From Anaerolineales bacterium (lineage in GTDB: Bacteria; Chloroflexota; Anaerolineae; Anaerolineales; UBA11579), in assembly GCA_019637675.1 (NCBI GenBank), contig JAHBVE010000001.1, positions 186,001 to 250,000 of the forward strand: 64,000 nt of DNA, read 5' to 3'. Position numbers and translations under genes: made by a program. Below are positions 17,398-25,640 of the stretch, piece after piece. The notes beneath the pieces were generated by a model. The model ran no database searches. It was not told where the DNA came from and saw only the letters and a program-made list of their open reading frames with translations. Each line of letters begins with the position of its first letter. The stretch's first letter is position 1.

Positions 17398-17898
17398 GTG
17401 CCCGTGGAAAATCAGGATCTGATCGCCTGGCTGCGCCGCTATATTTCGGCCAAGGTGCTGCTGGCTGCGCTGGCGCTGGCGATCGTGCTCGGCGTGGCGG
17501 GCGTGTATGCCATGTTCGTCTACCTGCCCGCCAGCACGGTAGAGGAGCGCTCTGCCGCGCTGACCTGGATCCCCGGGCCTACCAATACCCCGGCGCCCAC
17601 CGCAACCCCGGTGCCCACCTCCACGCCCACGCCGGCCTTCGAGCCGCCAGCCAGCGGCGAGATGGGCGTGGGCGCGTATGTGCAGATCGTCGGCACCGAG
17701 GGGCGCGGCCTCAACATCCGCAATGCGCCCGGGCTTTCCACCAATATTCAGTTCCTGGCCTATGATGCCGAAGTCTTCGTGGTGCGGGATGGCCCGCGCG
17801 AGGTGGACGGGCTGACCTGGTGGTATCTCGTGACCCCGGTGGATTCCGCCCGCGCCGGCTGGGCCGCAGGAACCTACCTGGAAGTTGTAGTCGAATAG
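17398..17898 (+). CDS. Membrane-anchored SH3b domain protein
   Basis: A 166-residue protein. A short cytoplasmic tail, a transmembrane helix (about 18-43), a Thr/Pro-rich linker (about 58-80) and a bacterial SH3 domain (about 88-163; GLNIRNAPGLSTNIQFLAYDAEVFVVRDGP and WWYLV) point to an extracytoplasmic binding protein, perhaps for peptidoglycan. The start is the GTG at 17398, with an alternative GTG at 17404. TAGTAT lies 4 or 10 nt before them. It follows the SUMF1 gene by 39 nt in the same direction. Confidence 0.75.
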   Translation: MPVENQDLIAWLRRYISAKVLLAALALAIVLGVAGVYAMFVYLPASTVEERSAALTWIPGPTNTPAPTATPVPTSTPTPAFEPPASGEMGVGAYVQIVGTEGRGLNIRNAPGLSTNIQFLAYDAEVFVVRDGPREVDGLTWWYLVTPVDSARAGWAAGTYLEVVVE

Positions 17899-17971
17899 AA
17901 AGGAAGTGAACCGTGACTGTGAGTAGGGACTTCCTGATCACCGGGCACGGATCGCTGCTCACTGGTTGTTT

Positions 17972-18319
17972 ATGACAGAGATCACTCCCAAATCCATCAC
18001 CGCCAACCGGGCCGAGGCGCGCCTGACCATCGAGTGGAGTAATGGCCGCGTGGTCAGCTACCCGTTCGAGCTGCTGCGGAATGCCTGCCCGTGCGCCCAG
18101 TGCCGCGGCGGCCATGAGAACATGAAGCCCGAGCCTGACCCGGGCGTCTTCGTCATCCCGCTGATGAGCGCCAATGCGACCCGCCTGGTGGGCATTGAGG
18201 CCGTGGGCAACTATGCCATCAATGTGGAGTGGGAAGACGGCCACAAGTACGGCATCTACAACTGGTATTACCTGTTGGCGCTGGCCGACGAGATGGAAAA
18301 GCACGCCAAGGGCAACTAG
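17972..18319 (+). CDS. DUF971 family protein
   Basis: A 115-residue protein of the DUF971 family (gamma-butyrobetaine-hydroxylase-like N-terminal domain). It carries a ACPCAQCRGGH cysteine cluster (Cys39, Cys41, Cys44), followed by VGIEAVGNYAINVEWEDGHKYGIYNWYYL, the family's hallmark. Family members bind zinc or participate in Fe-S protein maturation; the role here is not shown. The ATG at 17972 is chosen over the TTG at 17966. A terminator follows at 18340. Confidence 0.85.
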   Translation: MTEITPKSITANRAEARLTIEWSNGRVVSYPFELLRNACPCAQCRGGHENMKPEPDPGVFVIPLMSANATRLVGIEAVGNYAINVEWEDGHKYGIYNWYYLLALADEMEKHAKGN

Positions 18320-18339
18320 AGCAAAAATAAGCCGGCTTC

Positions 18340-18363
18340 GCAACGGCTGGTGCCGTTGCTTTT
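18340..18363 (+). terminator. Rho-independent terminator after the DUF971 gene
   Basis: GCAACGGC TGGT GCCGTTGC followed by TTTT. Confidence 0.75.
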
Positions 18364-18364
18364 A

Positions 18365-18401
18365 GGAGTTTCTACTCGGCGCTGCCGAGTAACGAAACTC
18401 C
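18365..18401. terminator. Second long hairpin between convergent genes
   Basis: Outer arms GGAGTTTC / GAAACTCC and inner arms TACTCGGC / GCCGAGTA, 3-nt loop. There is no T run on the minus side, so it may be a processing or transcript-end stabilising stem for the response-regulator mRNA. Confidence 0.45.
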
Positions 18402-18431
18402 GCGCAAGTCATTCAACTCAATAGCTGAGAT

Positions 18432-19187
18432 TCACTTCCTGCTCTTCTTAGGCTCCTTGGCCTCTTTTGGTTCGTTCTCCCGTTTGAAATCTACAAAGCG
18501 ATAGCCCACGCCGCGCTCGGTGAGGATGTATTTGGGGTGGGCTGGGTCTTTCTCCAGCTTCTCACGCAGGTAATTGACGTATAAGCGCACGTAGTGCGGC
18601 TCGTCACGGTACTCGTAGCCCCATACCTTGGCCAGGATCTGGTCATGCGTGACCACCCAGCCGGCGTTCTGCACCAGGTGGTAGAGCAGGCGATATTCGG
18701 TGGGGCGCAGCTTCACCAGCTTGCCGTCCACCCATACTTCGCGGCGGTCAAAATCGAGCTTGAGGCGGTCATCCACCTGGATGATGCCCTCGCTGCCGCG
18801 CTGGGTCTCGGTGCGGCGCAGCACGGCCCGCACGCGGCTCACCAGCTCGCGCGGGCTGAACGGCTTGGTCACATAGTCGTCCGCGCCCAGCTCCAGGCCG
18901 CGCACGCGGTCATCTTCCTCTGACTTGGCGGTGAGCATGATGACGGGGACGTCATTGTTCTCGCGGATCAGGCGCAGCACTTCGAAGCCGTCAATATCCG
19001 GCAGCATCACATCCAGCACGATCAGGTCGGGCAGGCTCTGGCGCAGCTTATCCATCGCCTTCTTGCCGGAGAAGGCTTCTTCGACCTGAAAGCCGTCCTG
19101 CTCCAGGTTGAGGCGGATGAAGCGCACAATCCGCTCTTCATCATCCACCACCAGGATGCGTTTGTTGGTCAGTAGAGATTCAGTCAT
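18432..19187 (-). CDS. OmpR/PhoB-family response regulator
   Basis: A 251-residue two-domain regulator. The receiver domain (about 10-125) has the acidic pair Asp15/Asp16, phospho-acceptor Asp59 ([10 protein letters not shown]) and Lys108 (VTKPF). The winged-helix DNA-binding domain (about 138-235) ends with [35 protein letters not shown] Lys/Glu-rich tail (about 236-251) is unusual. No histidine kinase gene lies beside it. The neighbours are FHA, VWA, PP2C and Ser/Thr kinase genes on the same strand, so cross-regulation by those kinases is a possibility, not shown. Confidence 0.92.
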   Translation of the reverse strand: MTESLLTNKRILVVDDEERIVRFIRLNLEQDGFQVEEAFSGKKAMDKLRQSLPDLIVLDVMLPDIDGFEVLRLIRENNDVPVIMLTAKSEEDDRVRGLELGADDYVTKPFSPRELVSRVRAVLRRTETQRGSEGIIQVDDRLKLDFDRREVWVDGKLVKLRPTEYRLLYHLVQNAGWVVTHDQILAKVWGYEYRDEPHYVRLYVNYLREKLEKDPAHPKYILTERGVGYRFVDFKRENEPKEAKEPKKSRK

Positions 19188-19216
19188 AGGTCATAAGCTC
19201 AAGTTGGTCAAATTCA

Positions 19217-19292
19217 CACAGATGAACACGGATGCTTAAAAAGATGAATTGGATGTATCCGCCTTTGAGATCTGTGTTTATCTGTGGATCAC
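19217..19292. repeat. Dispersed repeat family D, copy 1
   Basis: ACACAGATGAACACGGAT on the left and ATCTGTGTTTATCTGTGGAT on the right form an imperfect inverted repeat. A relative lies at 61680-61750. Confidence 0.6.
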
Positions 19293-19531
19293 TCCCTCAC
19301 AAAGCCGATGATCTCATCTTCGCCGCCGCTGGGCAGAATTTCCACGAAGCTGATACGCGTCCACGGCCAGTACACGGTGGTCACATCGTTTTGCAGGTAG
19401 TGCAGGTCTTTGCCATCCCGCTTGCGCGGGTTTTGCACGCGCAGCATGGTGTCGGTGGGGTTGGGCAGCTCTTCGATCTCGCCCACTACGGGGTCTTCGT
19501 TGTGCAGATGGATGAGTACGGTGTGCGGCAT
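19289..19531 (-). CDS. Small conserved-looking protein of unknown function
   Basis: An 80-residue soluble protein starting MPHTVLIHLHNEDPVVGEIEELPNPTDTMLRVQNPRKRDGK. It is rich in beta-strand-type segments and has an aromatic patch (YWPWTRISFVEIL, about 54-66). It sits 7 nt after the FHA gene and ahead of the response regulator, so it is probably the next cistron of the signalling operon. I do not recognise the family; the compact all-beta look suggests an OB or SH3-like barrel. The repeat at 19217 overlaps its stop region. Confidence 0.6.
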   Translation of the reverse strand: MPHTVLIHLHNEDPVVGEIEELPNPTDTMLRVQNPRKRDGKDLHYLQNDVTTVYWPWTRISFVEILPSGGEDEIIGFVRE

Positions 19532-19538
19532 GCTGCCT

Positions 19539-20048
19539 CTATTCGCCGGTCAGCGCCTGGATGCTGAGGCGCCCGAAGCGCAGCACATCTTTGTTGCTGA
19601 CGTTGTAGGTTTGATGCGGGGAGAGCTTCTCGTTGTTCAGGCGGGTGCCGTTGGCAGAACCCAGGTCCATGATCGAGATCTCGCCTTCGCCGATGTGGAT
19701 GCGGGCATGCAGGCGGGAGACACCGGATTCGTAGGCGGCGTAGGGCTCGAGGTCCACATCCGGCAGGATCGATTGGCCGCTGCTGACCCGGCCGACGATG
19801 AATTCGCCCGGCCCTTCGAGCGGCAGGATCTGGCCGCTGCGAATGATGTGCAGGTTCAGGCGGGCTGCGCCGGCGGGGCGCATCAGCGTGCCGCTGGTCT
19901 GCAGGCGAGTGGTGGTGAGCCCGCCGGGGGAGCTATCCACCGGCATGGTGCGCAAGCCTTCGTCCTGGATCAGTTTGGCGCCGCAATCCGGGCAGAACAG
20001 GTCTTCCTGTTGCTGATTCTTGCCGCAGCCACTGCAAACGACGATCAA
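19539..20048 (-). CDS. Zinc-ribbon FHA domain protein
   Basis: A 169-residue protein. The N-terminal zinc ribbon has Cys5, Cys8, Cys19 and Cys22 (CSGC...CPDC). After a linker (about 30-60), a forkhead-associated domain (about 65-168) shows FIVGR, SRLHARI, GSANGTRLNN and L.FG. FHA domains bind phosphothreonine, so this is a natural reader for the nearby Ser/Thr kinases. The ATG overlaps the stop of the DnaJ-VWA gene (ATGA), showing translational coupling to it. High confidence in the domains. Confidence 0.9.
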   Translation of the reverse strand: MIVVCSGCGKNQQQEDLFCPDCGAKLIQDEGLRTMPVDSSPGGLTTTRLQTSGTLMRPAGAARLNLHIIRSGQILPLEGPGEFIVGRVSSGQSILPDVDLEPYAAYESGVSRLHARIHIGEGEISIMDLGSANGTRLNNEKLSPHQTYNVSNKDVLRFGRLSIQALTGE

Positions 20049-21541
20049 CGTGAGCCTCGTTTCCCGCGCCCATCTGTTTCATCGATCAGGGCGCGTGTTC
20101 CGTATTTTATCTGCTTTCCCTCTTTCGCACCCAGCGCCTCGCTCTCCTTTAGGTCATCGGCGGCCAGCAGCACGGTGCGCGCCAGGCTGCGCTCGCCTTG
20201 CGAGAGCAGCCGCGTGGCGAGCATGCGCATGCGCTTGGCGGCGGCTTCCGGGTCGCCATTCTCCAGGTCGTGGCGGGCGCGCTCCTGCATGCGGTACAGC
20301 GAGAGCTTGCCGATGGCGGTGATGAGCGTGTTGGGCGGCGCCTCCGGCTGCACGATCTCTGAGATCTGGCGGGTGAGCTGGAAGCGGGCCGAGTTGGACG
20401 GCACGGGGCGGGTGGGCACGTCCAGGCTCAGACGGCCCTCGGCCAGGGTCAGCAGGCCTTCGTGCGCGCCGCGGCTGTCGAGTTCGAATTCCAGCAAGAC
20501 GCTCAGGCTGTCGTTCTGCGGCACATTGCCGAGGAAGATCGGCTGCTGGAGCGAGACGGGGCCAAGGTCTGGCGAGAGGCGGAAGACGTAATTGAGCTTG
20601 CTCATGGCGCCGTTCTCATAGCTCAGCTTGACGTTGTTGGCATAGCTGAGGCTGAGCGTATGCAGGCGATTCTCCAGCAGGGTGTGGATCTCAGCGCTTT
20701 TGTGGGCGTACAGGCTGCTGCCGCCGGCCTTGGCGACCAGCTGGTCAATGAACTCTTCGTTCCATTCATCGCCAATGCCGATGGCGCTGATGGGGATGCC
20801 CTGCTGGGCGGCCTGGCCGGCCAGCTCCAGGCAGGCCTCCTCGTCGCCATAGGTGCGGCCGTCGGTGATCAGCACGATGTGGCTGATGGCGGTGGCGCGC
20901 AGGTGGCGCTGCACCTCCACCAGGCCGGCTTTGAGGCCGTGGTAGATCTCGGTGCCGCCGCCGGTTTGCAGCGTGCTGAGGCGTGAGATGAGGCGCTGGA
21001 TGTCGAGCCCGGGCTGGGCCGGCACTACCACCTGGGCGCGGTCGTTGAAGGTGATGACCGAGAGCACATCGTGCTCGCTGAGGGTCGAGACGAACTGGCT
21101 GGCCGCTTTGACCACCTGGCCCAGCCGCGCCCCCGCCATGGAGGTGGAGGTGTCCAGCACCAGCGCCACATTGAGCGGCGGCTTGCGTCGCCGCTCTTCC
21201 TCGCTGGCGCTGGGCTTGAGGTCGAGCAGGACGTAGATCACCTGGCCGGGCTCATCCGGCGTGATCTGCGGCCGGCTGTAGAGCGCGTTGACCATGAGCG
21301 CCGGCGGGGCCTCGATGTCTTCGGGCAGCGTGGCGTCGTACTCGCGGCGGCGCGGGGGGTCTTGCAGAGTATCAAAAGCTTCCTGTACCAGCAGGAAAAG
21401 CTCGTTGGCGCCGGTGTGCTTGTTGGTATCCGGGTGGAACTGGCGTGCGGCGCGGCGGTAGGCGCGCTGCACCTCGTCCTGGCTGGCATCGCGCGGGATG
21501 CCCAGGCGGGCGTAAAAGTTATCCAGATAGCTGGTAGCCAT
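20045..21541 (-). CDS. DnaJ (J-domain) - von Willebrand factor A fusion protein
   Basis: A 498-residue protein. It has an N-terminal J domain (about 5-70) with the HPD motif at residues 36-38, and then a VWA domain (about 120-300) with the MIDAS motif DTSTS (Asp130, Ser132, Ser134) and ITDGRTYGD. The C-terminal beta-rich region (about 310-498) resembles the TerY/YfbK-type tail of bacterial VWA proteins. The chosen ATG at 21541 gives a proper J-domain start. Further upstream codons overlap the PP2C gene and are discarded. J domains recruit Hsp70 and VWA domains bind metal and partner proteins, so it may assemble a chaperone-linked complex. Operon with PP2C and STPK upstream and FHA downstream. 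Confidence 0.88.
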   Translation of the reverse strand: MATSYLDNFYARLGIPRDASQDEVQRAYRRAARQFHPDTNKHTGANELFLLVQEAFDTLQDPPRRREYDATLPEDIEAPPALMVNALYSRPQITPDEPGQVIYVLLDLKPSASEEERRRKPPLNVALVLDTSTSMAGARLGQVVKAASQFVSTLSEHDVLSVITFNDRAQVVVPAQPGLDIQRLISRLSTLQTGGGTEIYHGLKAGLVEVQRHLRATAISHIVLITDGRTYGDEEACLELAGQAAQQGIPISAIGIGDEWNEEFIDQLVAKAGGSSLYAHKSAEIHTLLENRLHTLSLSYANNVKLSYENGAMSKLNYVFRLSPDLGPVSLQQPIFLGNVPQNDSLSVLLEFELDSRGAHEGLLTLAEGRLSLDVPTRPVPSNSARFQLTRQISEIVQPEAPPNTLITAIGKLSLYRMQERARHDLENGDPEAAAKRMRMLATRLLSQGERSLARTVLLAADDLKESEALGAKEGKQIKYGTRALIDETDGRGKRGSR

Positions 21542-21597
21542 GAGCAAACAACAGTGTAGCTGAATCCTGCTGAGCAGGAACCCCCATGGGTACTGGT

Positions 21598-22503
21598 TTA
21601 GTGCACCAGGCGGGCGAGGATAACGGCGATGTTGTCTGCGCCGCCGGCCGCGTTGGCCGCCTCGACCAGATGCAGGCAGGCCAGGTAGGGGCTGGTGGTG
21701 GCGTTGATGATGGTCTGGATGTCGTCTTCTTCCACAAAACCCCACAGGCCATCTGAGCACAGCAGCAGGAAGCTGTTGGGCGAGAGGCTGCCGGTGAAGA
21801 AATCAGCCTGGACCACATCCCCCTGGCCCAGGGCGCGATACAGCACAGACTTCTGCGGGTGGTCGGCCGCCTCTTCCTCGCTGAGCTGGCCCATCTCCTG
21901 TAGGCGCTTGACCAGGGTGTGGTCTTTGGTGAGCTGCTCCATGCGGCCGTCGCGGTGCACCATGTAAGCGCGGCTGTCGCCCAGGTGGGCGATGACCAGC
22001 TGGGTGCCCACCACCAGGGCGGCGGTGAGCGTGCAGCCGCCGCCGGGCGCGCTGCGCTTGACGGCGCGGTGGGCTTCGTTGACGGCGGCTTCCATGATCT
22101 CGCGCAGCGACTCGTCGGCGGGCTGCGGGTCAGGCCCGAAGAGCGGCTTGTACAGGTGCTGGATCAGGTACTGGCCCACGGCGCGCACGGCGGTCTCGCT
22201 GGCGATCTCGCCGCTGCGGTGGCCGCCCATGCCGTCAGCCACGATGTACATGCCGAAGGGCGTGGCCAGATCGCCGGCGCCCAGCGTGCCGTTGAAGCAC
22301 AGCAGGCTGTCTTCGTTGTTCTCGCGGCGCTGGCCCTGGTCCAGGGCGCTGCCGGCGATCAGGTGGATGTATTTGCCCGGGCGCTCCCCATTGCCCAGAT
22401 CCCACAGCTGGGCTTCGCTGAGCGGCGCGGTGGCGGCGTTGCTGGGCAGCGATGCGGTGGCAGGTTTCTTTTTACGAAAGAGCTTCTTGAAGAAGTTGGT
22501 CAT
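21598..22503 (-). CDS. PP2C-family serine/threonine phosphatase
   Basis: A 301-residue cytoplasmic phosphatase that removes phosphate from Ser/Thr residues. Its basic N-terminal tail (FFKKLFRKKK) may contact membrane or nucleic acid. The PP2C metal-binding residues are in GQRRENNED (about Glu61-Asp65) and VADGMGGH (Asp90, Gly91); LGDSRAY, CSDGLW and GGADNIAVI complete the pattern. It lies 27 nt downstream of the PQQ-kinase stop on the same strand, the standard kinase/phosphatase pairing, and 56 nt upstream of the DnaJ-VWA gene. High confidence. Confidence 0.94.
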   Translation of the reverse strand: MTNFFKKLFRKKKPATASLPSNAATAPLSEAQLWDLGNGERPGKYIHLIAGSALDQGQRRENNEDSLLCFNGTLGAGDLATPFGMYIVADGMGGHRSGEIASETAVRAVGQYLIQHLYKPLFGPDPQPADESLREIMEAAVNEAHRAVKRSAPGGGCTLTAALVVGTQLVIAHLGDSRAYMVHRDGRMEQLTKDHTLVKRLQEMGQLSEEEAADHPQKSVLYRALGQGDVVQADFFTGSLSPNSFLLLCSDGLWGFVEEDDIQTIINATTSPYLACLHLVEAANAAGGADNIAVILARLVH

Positions 22504-22530
22504 GGGAGTCTTGTTCTTTCGTGAGCGGTC

Positions 22531-24444
22531 TTACGCCAGGAAGGCGTAGAGCTTCTTGTCCGTGGAGCCGATGAAGATCATGTCGTCGTGGGCCACCGGC
22601 GTGCCGGTGATGGGGGCCTCGGTCTGGTAGCGCCAGCGCATACGCCCGCTGGCGGCATCCAGGCAGTACAGGCTGCCGTCCACCGAGCCGCAATAGACCG
22701 CGTCGCGATGCACGATGGGCGAGCCGTTGACCTGGTGCTCGGTGGTGTAGCGCCACATCTCCTTGGCGGAGCGGGTGTCGATGGCATAGATGATGTGGTC
22801 GGCTGCGCCGGTGTAGAGCATGTTGCCTGCGATGGCCGGCGTACAGATGCTGCCCTTGCCGAGGCGGAAGCGCCACACGGCCCAGCCGGTGTTGGCGTCC
22901 AGCGCGTACAGCGTGCCGTCCATCGAATTGAAGTAGACCACGCCGTCTTGCAGCACCGGCGAGGAGGTGATGGCGCGCTTGGCCTTGAAACGCCAGCGGG
23001 CATCGCCGCGGAAGTCAGTGGCGGTGAAGTCACCCGCCTCTGAGCCGAAGTAGATGTGCTCGTTGCCGACCCAGGGCGTGGAGCGCACCGGCGAGCCGAC
23101 CTCTGAGCGCCAGGCCAGGCGGCCGCTGCCGAGGCTGACGGCGTGCAGGCTGCCGTCATCCGAGCCGATAAACACGTGCCCCTCAGCGATGCGCGGCGAG
23201 GAGCGCACCGGGCCGTTGGTGTAGTGCGTCCACACCACCTTGCCGGAGCGGGTCGAGATGACGTGCAGGCGCTTATCTTCTGAGCCGAAGTAGAGATTGC
23301 TTTCGTAGATGGCCGGCTTGCTGGCAATGCCGCCGTCCGTGGCGTACTTCCATTTGAAGTCGCCGTTGGCGGCATCCACCGCGTACAAGTTGTTGTCGTA
23401 GCAGCCGATGTAGAGCGTGCCGTCGTGGTAGGTGGGCGAGCTGCGCAGCTCGTCCTCGGCTTCAAAGGTCCACAGCGGCTTCACGCCCACGCCGCGGCTG
23501 GGCGCGCCGCTGCTGACCGTGGTGGGGATGCTGAGGTTGAGCAGGGTGCCGGTCTTGCGCGCCACGTTGATGAGGGCGTCCTTCATTTCCATTGCGCTGT
23601 CGTAGCGGTCTTCAGGCTTGTATTCCAGGGCGCGCTCGACCACCGCGGCGAACTCGCGGCTGACATTCGGGTTGATCTCACCGATCATGCGCTCGCCGAA
23701 GGAGAACGGCGCCTCCAGCTGCGGGTCACGCAGGGTCAGCAGGTGGTGCAGGGTAGCGCCCAGGGCGTAGATGTCCACCTTGGGGGTGGCCTCGCCGCGG
23801 TACTGGTCTGGCGGGGAGTAGCCCTGCGTGCCCACCATGGTGTTCTTCTGCTTGGATTCGAAGACCTTGGCGATGCCAAAATCCACCAGGGCGATGTGGT
23901 TCTGCAGGGTGTTCATGATGTTGGAGGGCTTGATGTCACGGAAGATGATCGGTTCCGGCTTGTGGCTGTGCAGGTAGTCGAGCACATCACACAGCTCCAC
24001 CGCCCAGGCCAGCACCTGCTCCTCGGGGAAGAAACCGCTGGTCTCGGCCAGTAATTGCTCCAGGTTCTTGCCGTGAATGAACTCCAGCACCAGGTAGGCG
24101 CGCTCGCCAATGGTGAAATAATCGTAAATGCGCGGGATGGATGGGTGGCGCAGGGTGGCGAGGATGTTGGCCTCGCGCTCGAAGATCTGGAAGATGTTCT
24201 TGCGCACCAGGGGATCGGTCACCTGGCTGATCATCTCCTTGATGGCTACCAGGCGGATGGCTTTGAAGTTCTTGTCGCGGGCGCGGTAGACCGAGCCCAT
24301 GCCGCCGATGCCCACGATCTCTTGGATCTCATAGCGCTCCTGCAGCACCTCACCCTGGCGCAGCTGGCTATGGCGCGTGGCGTTCTCGGAGATATCCAGA
24401 TTGCGGGTGGGTTGGTCCTCGCTCAGCGTCACTCCTCGGCCCAA
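22531..24444 (-). CDS. Serine/threonine kinase fused to a PQQ-type beta-propeller
   Basis: A 637-residue protein. The kinase domain (about 38-300) has GIGGMGSVYRA, Lys69, DFG (Asp188) and GTQGYSPPDQY. Its catalytic loop is FRDIKPSN, with Phe for the usual His. After a short linker, about seven PQQ/pyrrolo-quinoline-type repeats (about 330-637; motif 'G.LYALD..TG...W.') form a propeller. I see no transmembrane helix between the domains, so the propeller appears to be cytoplasmic, which differs from most PASTA- or PQQ-bearing receptor kinases. The start is uncertain: TTG at 24444 or GTG at 24432. TATAAT at 24459-24464 lies just upstream. First gene of the STPK-PP2C-VWA-FHA operon. Confidence 0.9.
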   Translation of the reverse strand: MGRGVTLSEDQPTRNLDISENATRHSQLRQGEVLQERYEIQEIVGIGGMGSVYRARDKNFKAIRLVAIKEMISQVTDPLVRKNIFQIFEREANILATLRHPSIPRIYDYFTIGERAYLVLEFIHGKNLEQLLAETSGFFPEEQVLAWAVELCDVLDYLHSHKPEPIIFRDIKPSNIMNTLQNHIALVDFGIAKVFESKQKNTMVGTQGYSPPDQYRGEATPKVDIYALGATLHHLLTLRDPQLEAPFSFGERMIGEINPNVSREFAAVVERALEYKPEDRYDSAMEMKDALINVARKTGTLLNLSIPTTVSSGAPSRGVGVKPLWTFEAEDELRSSPTYHDGTLYIGCYDNNLYAVDAANGDFKWKYATDGGIASKPAIYESNLYFGSEDKRLHVISTRSGKVVWTHYTNGPVRSSPRIAEGHVFIGSDDGSLHAVSLGSGRLAWRSEVGSPVRSTPWVGNEHIYFGSEAGDFTATDFRGDARWRFKAKRAITSSPVLQDGVVYFNSMDGTLYALDANTGWAVWRFRLGKGSICTPAIAGNMLYTGAADHIIYAIDTRSAKEMWRYTTEHQVNGSPIVHRDAVYCGSVDGSLYCLDAASGRMRWRYQTEAPITGTPVAHDDMIFIGSTDKKLYAFLA

Positions 24445-24489
24445 AGGCCTGGTGAGCGATTATAGCCTTCAGGTGAGATCTGCGCTTGT

Positions 24490-24632
24490 TCCCTCACCCC
24501 GATATAGGTTTGCTGACCTGTCCCTCACCCGATAGAAGTTTGTTGGGACTTAAATCGTTTCCCCTCTCCCATTGGGAGAGGGGAGGTGAGGGTACGCCAT
24601 GAGTTAACTCAACGGGTGAGGGCGGGTGAGGG
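24490..24632. repeat. CCCTCACCC / GGGTGAGGG repeat cluster
   Basis: Repeated CCCTCACC units on the left, a CCCCTCTCCC/GGGAGAGGGG hairpin in the middle, and GGTGAGGG units on the right. No gene is visible here. Confidence 0.6.
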
Positions 24633-24634
24633 AT

Positions 24635-24640
24635 TAGAAT
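24635..24640 (+). promoter_or_regulatory. -10 box for the ornithine-cyclodeaminase-like operon
   Basis: TAGAAT, then 7 nt, then the ATG at 24648. No good -35 is seen. Confidence 0.5.
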
Positions 24641-24647
24641 TCCACAC

Positions 24648-25640
24648 ATGCTGATACTGAATGCAAACGAAGTACGCCAGGCGCTGCCGATGGACGAATG
24701 CATCGCTGCTATGAAGCAGGCCTATGCGGCGCTTTCGGCCGGGACGGCCGAGGTGCCGCTGCGCACCCGCCTCAACGTTGCGCCGCACGAGGGCATGAGC
24801 ATCCTCATGCCGGCTTTCGTAGACGGCGCGTCGGTTGGGGAGCAGGCGCTAGCGGTCAAGCTGGTCTCGCTGTTCGGCAAGAACCCGCAGCGTGGCCTGC
24901 CGCTGATCAACGCGGTGGTGCTGGCCTTTGACCCAGAGACCGGCATGTTGCAGGCTGTGCTGGAAGGCGCGGCGGTGACCGCCATCCGCACCGGCGCTGG
25001 CTGCGGCGCGGCCACGGATGTGCTGGCGCGGCCGGACGCCAAGACGCTGGCGGTCTTCGGCGCCGGCGTGCAGGCCCGCACGCAGCTGGAAGCGGCGTGC
25101 GCCGTGCGCCCGATCGAGACGGCCTGGGTGTACTCGCCCAACCCGGAGCAGGTGACGCGTTTTATTGGCGAGATGGCCGGGGTGGGGCGTATCCCCAAGG
25201 ATCTGCGCGCCGCGGCCAGCGCGCAGGAAGCCGTAGCGCAGGCCGACATTATCAGCACGGCCACTACGAGCCACGCACCGGTGTTCGCCGCGGCGGATGT
25301 GCGCCCCGGGGCGCACATCAACGCCGCAGGCACCCACACCGCCGAAGGGATCGAGGTGCCGGCCGAGCTGGTGGCGGGGGCGCGGGTCACGGTGGACAGC
25401 CGCTCGGCCACGCAAGTGGAGAGCGGCGAGATCGCCATTCCGTTGAGCCAAGGGCTCATCAAGGAAGCGGATATTGCTGAACTCGGCGAAGTGCTCAACG
25501 GCCAGGCGGCCGGGCGCAGCGCTCCTGAGCAGATCACATTCTTCAAATCCGTGGGCGTGGCCGTGCAGGATGCACTGGCCGCCCGCGTGGCAGTCGCCAA
25601 TGCGCGCAAGCTGGGCATTGGCACGGAGGTAGCGTGGTAA
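24648..25640 (+). CDS. Ornithine cyclodeaminase / mu-crystallin family protein
   Basis: A 330-residue NAD(P)-dependent enzyme. It has the family's N-terminal block (LPMDECIAAMKQAYAAL), VKLVSLFGKNPQRGLPLINA, TAIRTGAGCGAATDVLARPDA, and the Rossmann motif LAVFGAGVQARTQ (about 133-145). Members include ornithine cyclodeaminase (ornithine to proline plus ammonia), imine reductases and alanine dehydrogenases; the substrate cannot be settled from sequence. Its stop overlaps the next gene's GTG, within an operon with a DAO-family oxidase. That suggests a shared amino- or imino-acid catabolic step, an inference. Confidence 0.9.
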   Translation: MLILNANEVRQALPMDECIAAMKQAYAALSAGTAEVPLRTRLNVAPHEGMSILMPAFVDGASVGEQALAVKLVSLFGKNPQRGLPLINAVVLAFDPETGMLQAVLEGAAVTAIRTGAGCGAATDVLARPDAKTLAVFGAGVQARTQLEAACAVRPIETAWVYSPNPEQVTRFIGEMAGVGRIPKDLRAAASAQEAVAQADIISTATTSHAPVFAAADVRPGAHINAAGTHTAEGIEVPAELVAGARVTVDSRSATQVESGEIAIPLSQGLIKEADIAELGEVLNGQAAGRSAPEQITFFKSVGVAVQDALAARVAVANARKLGIGTEVAW

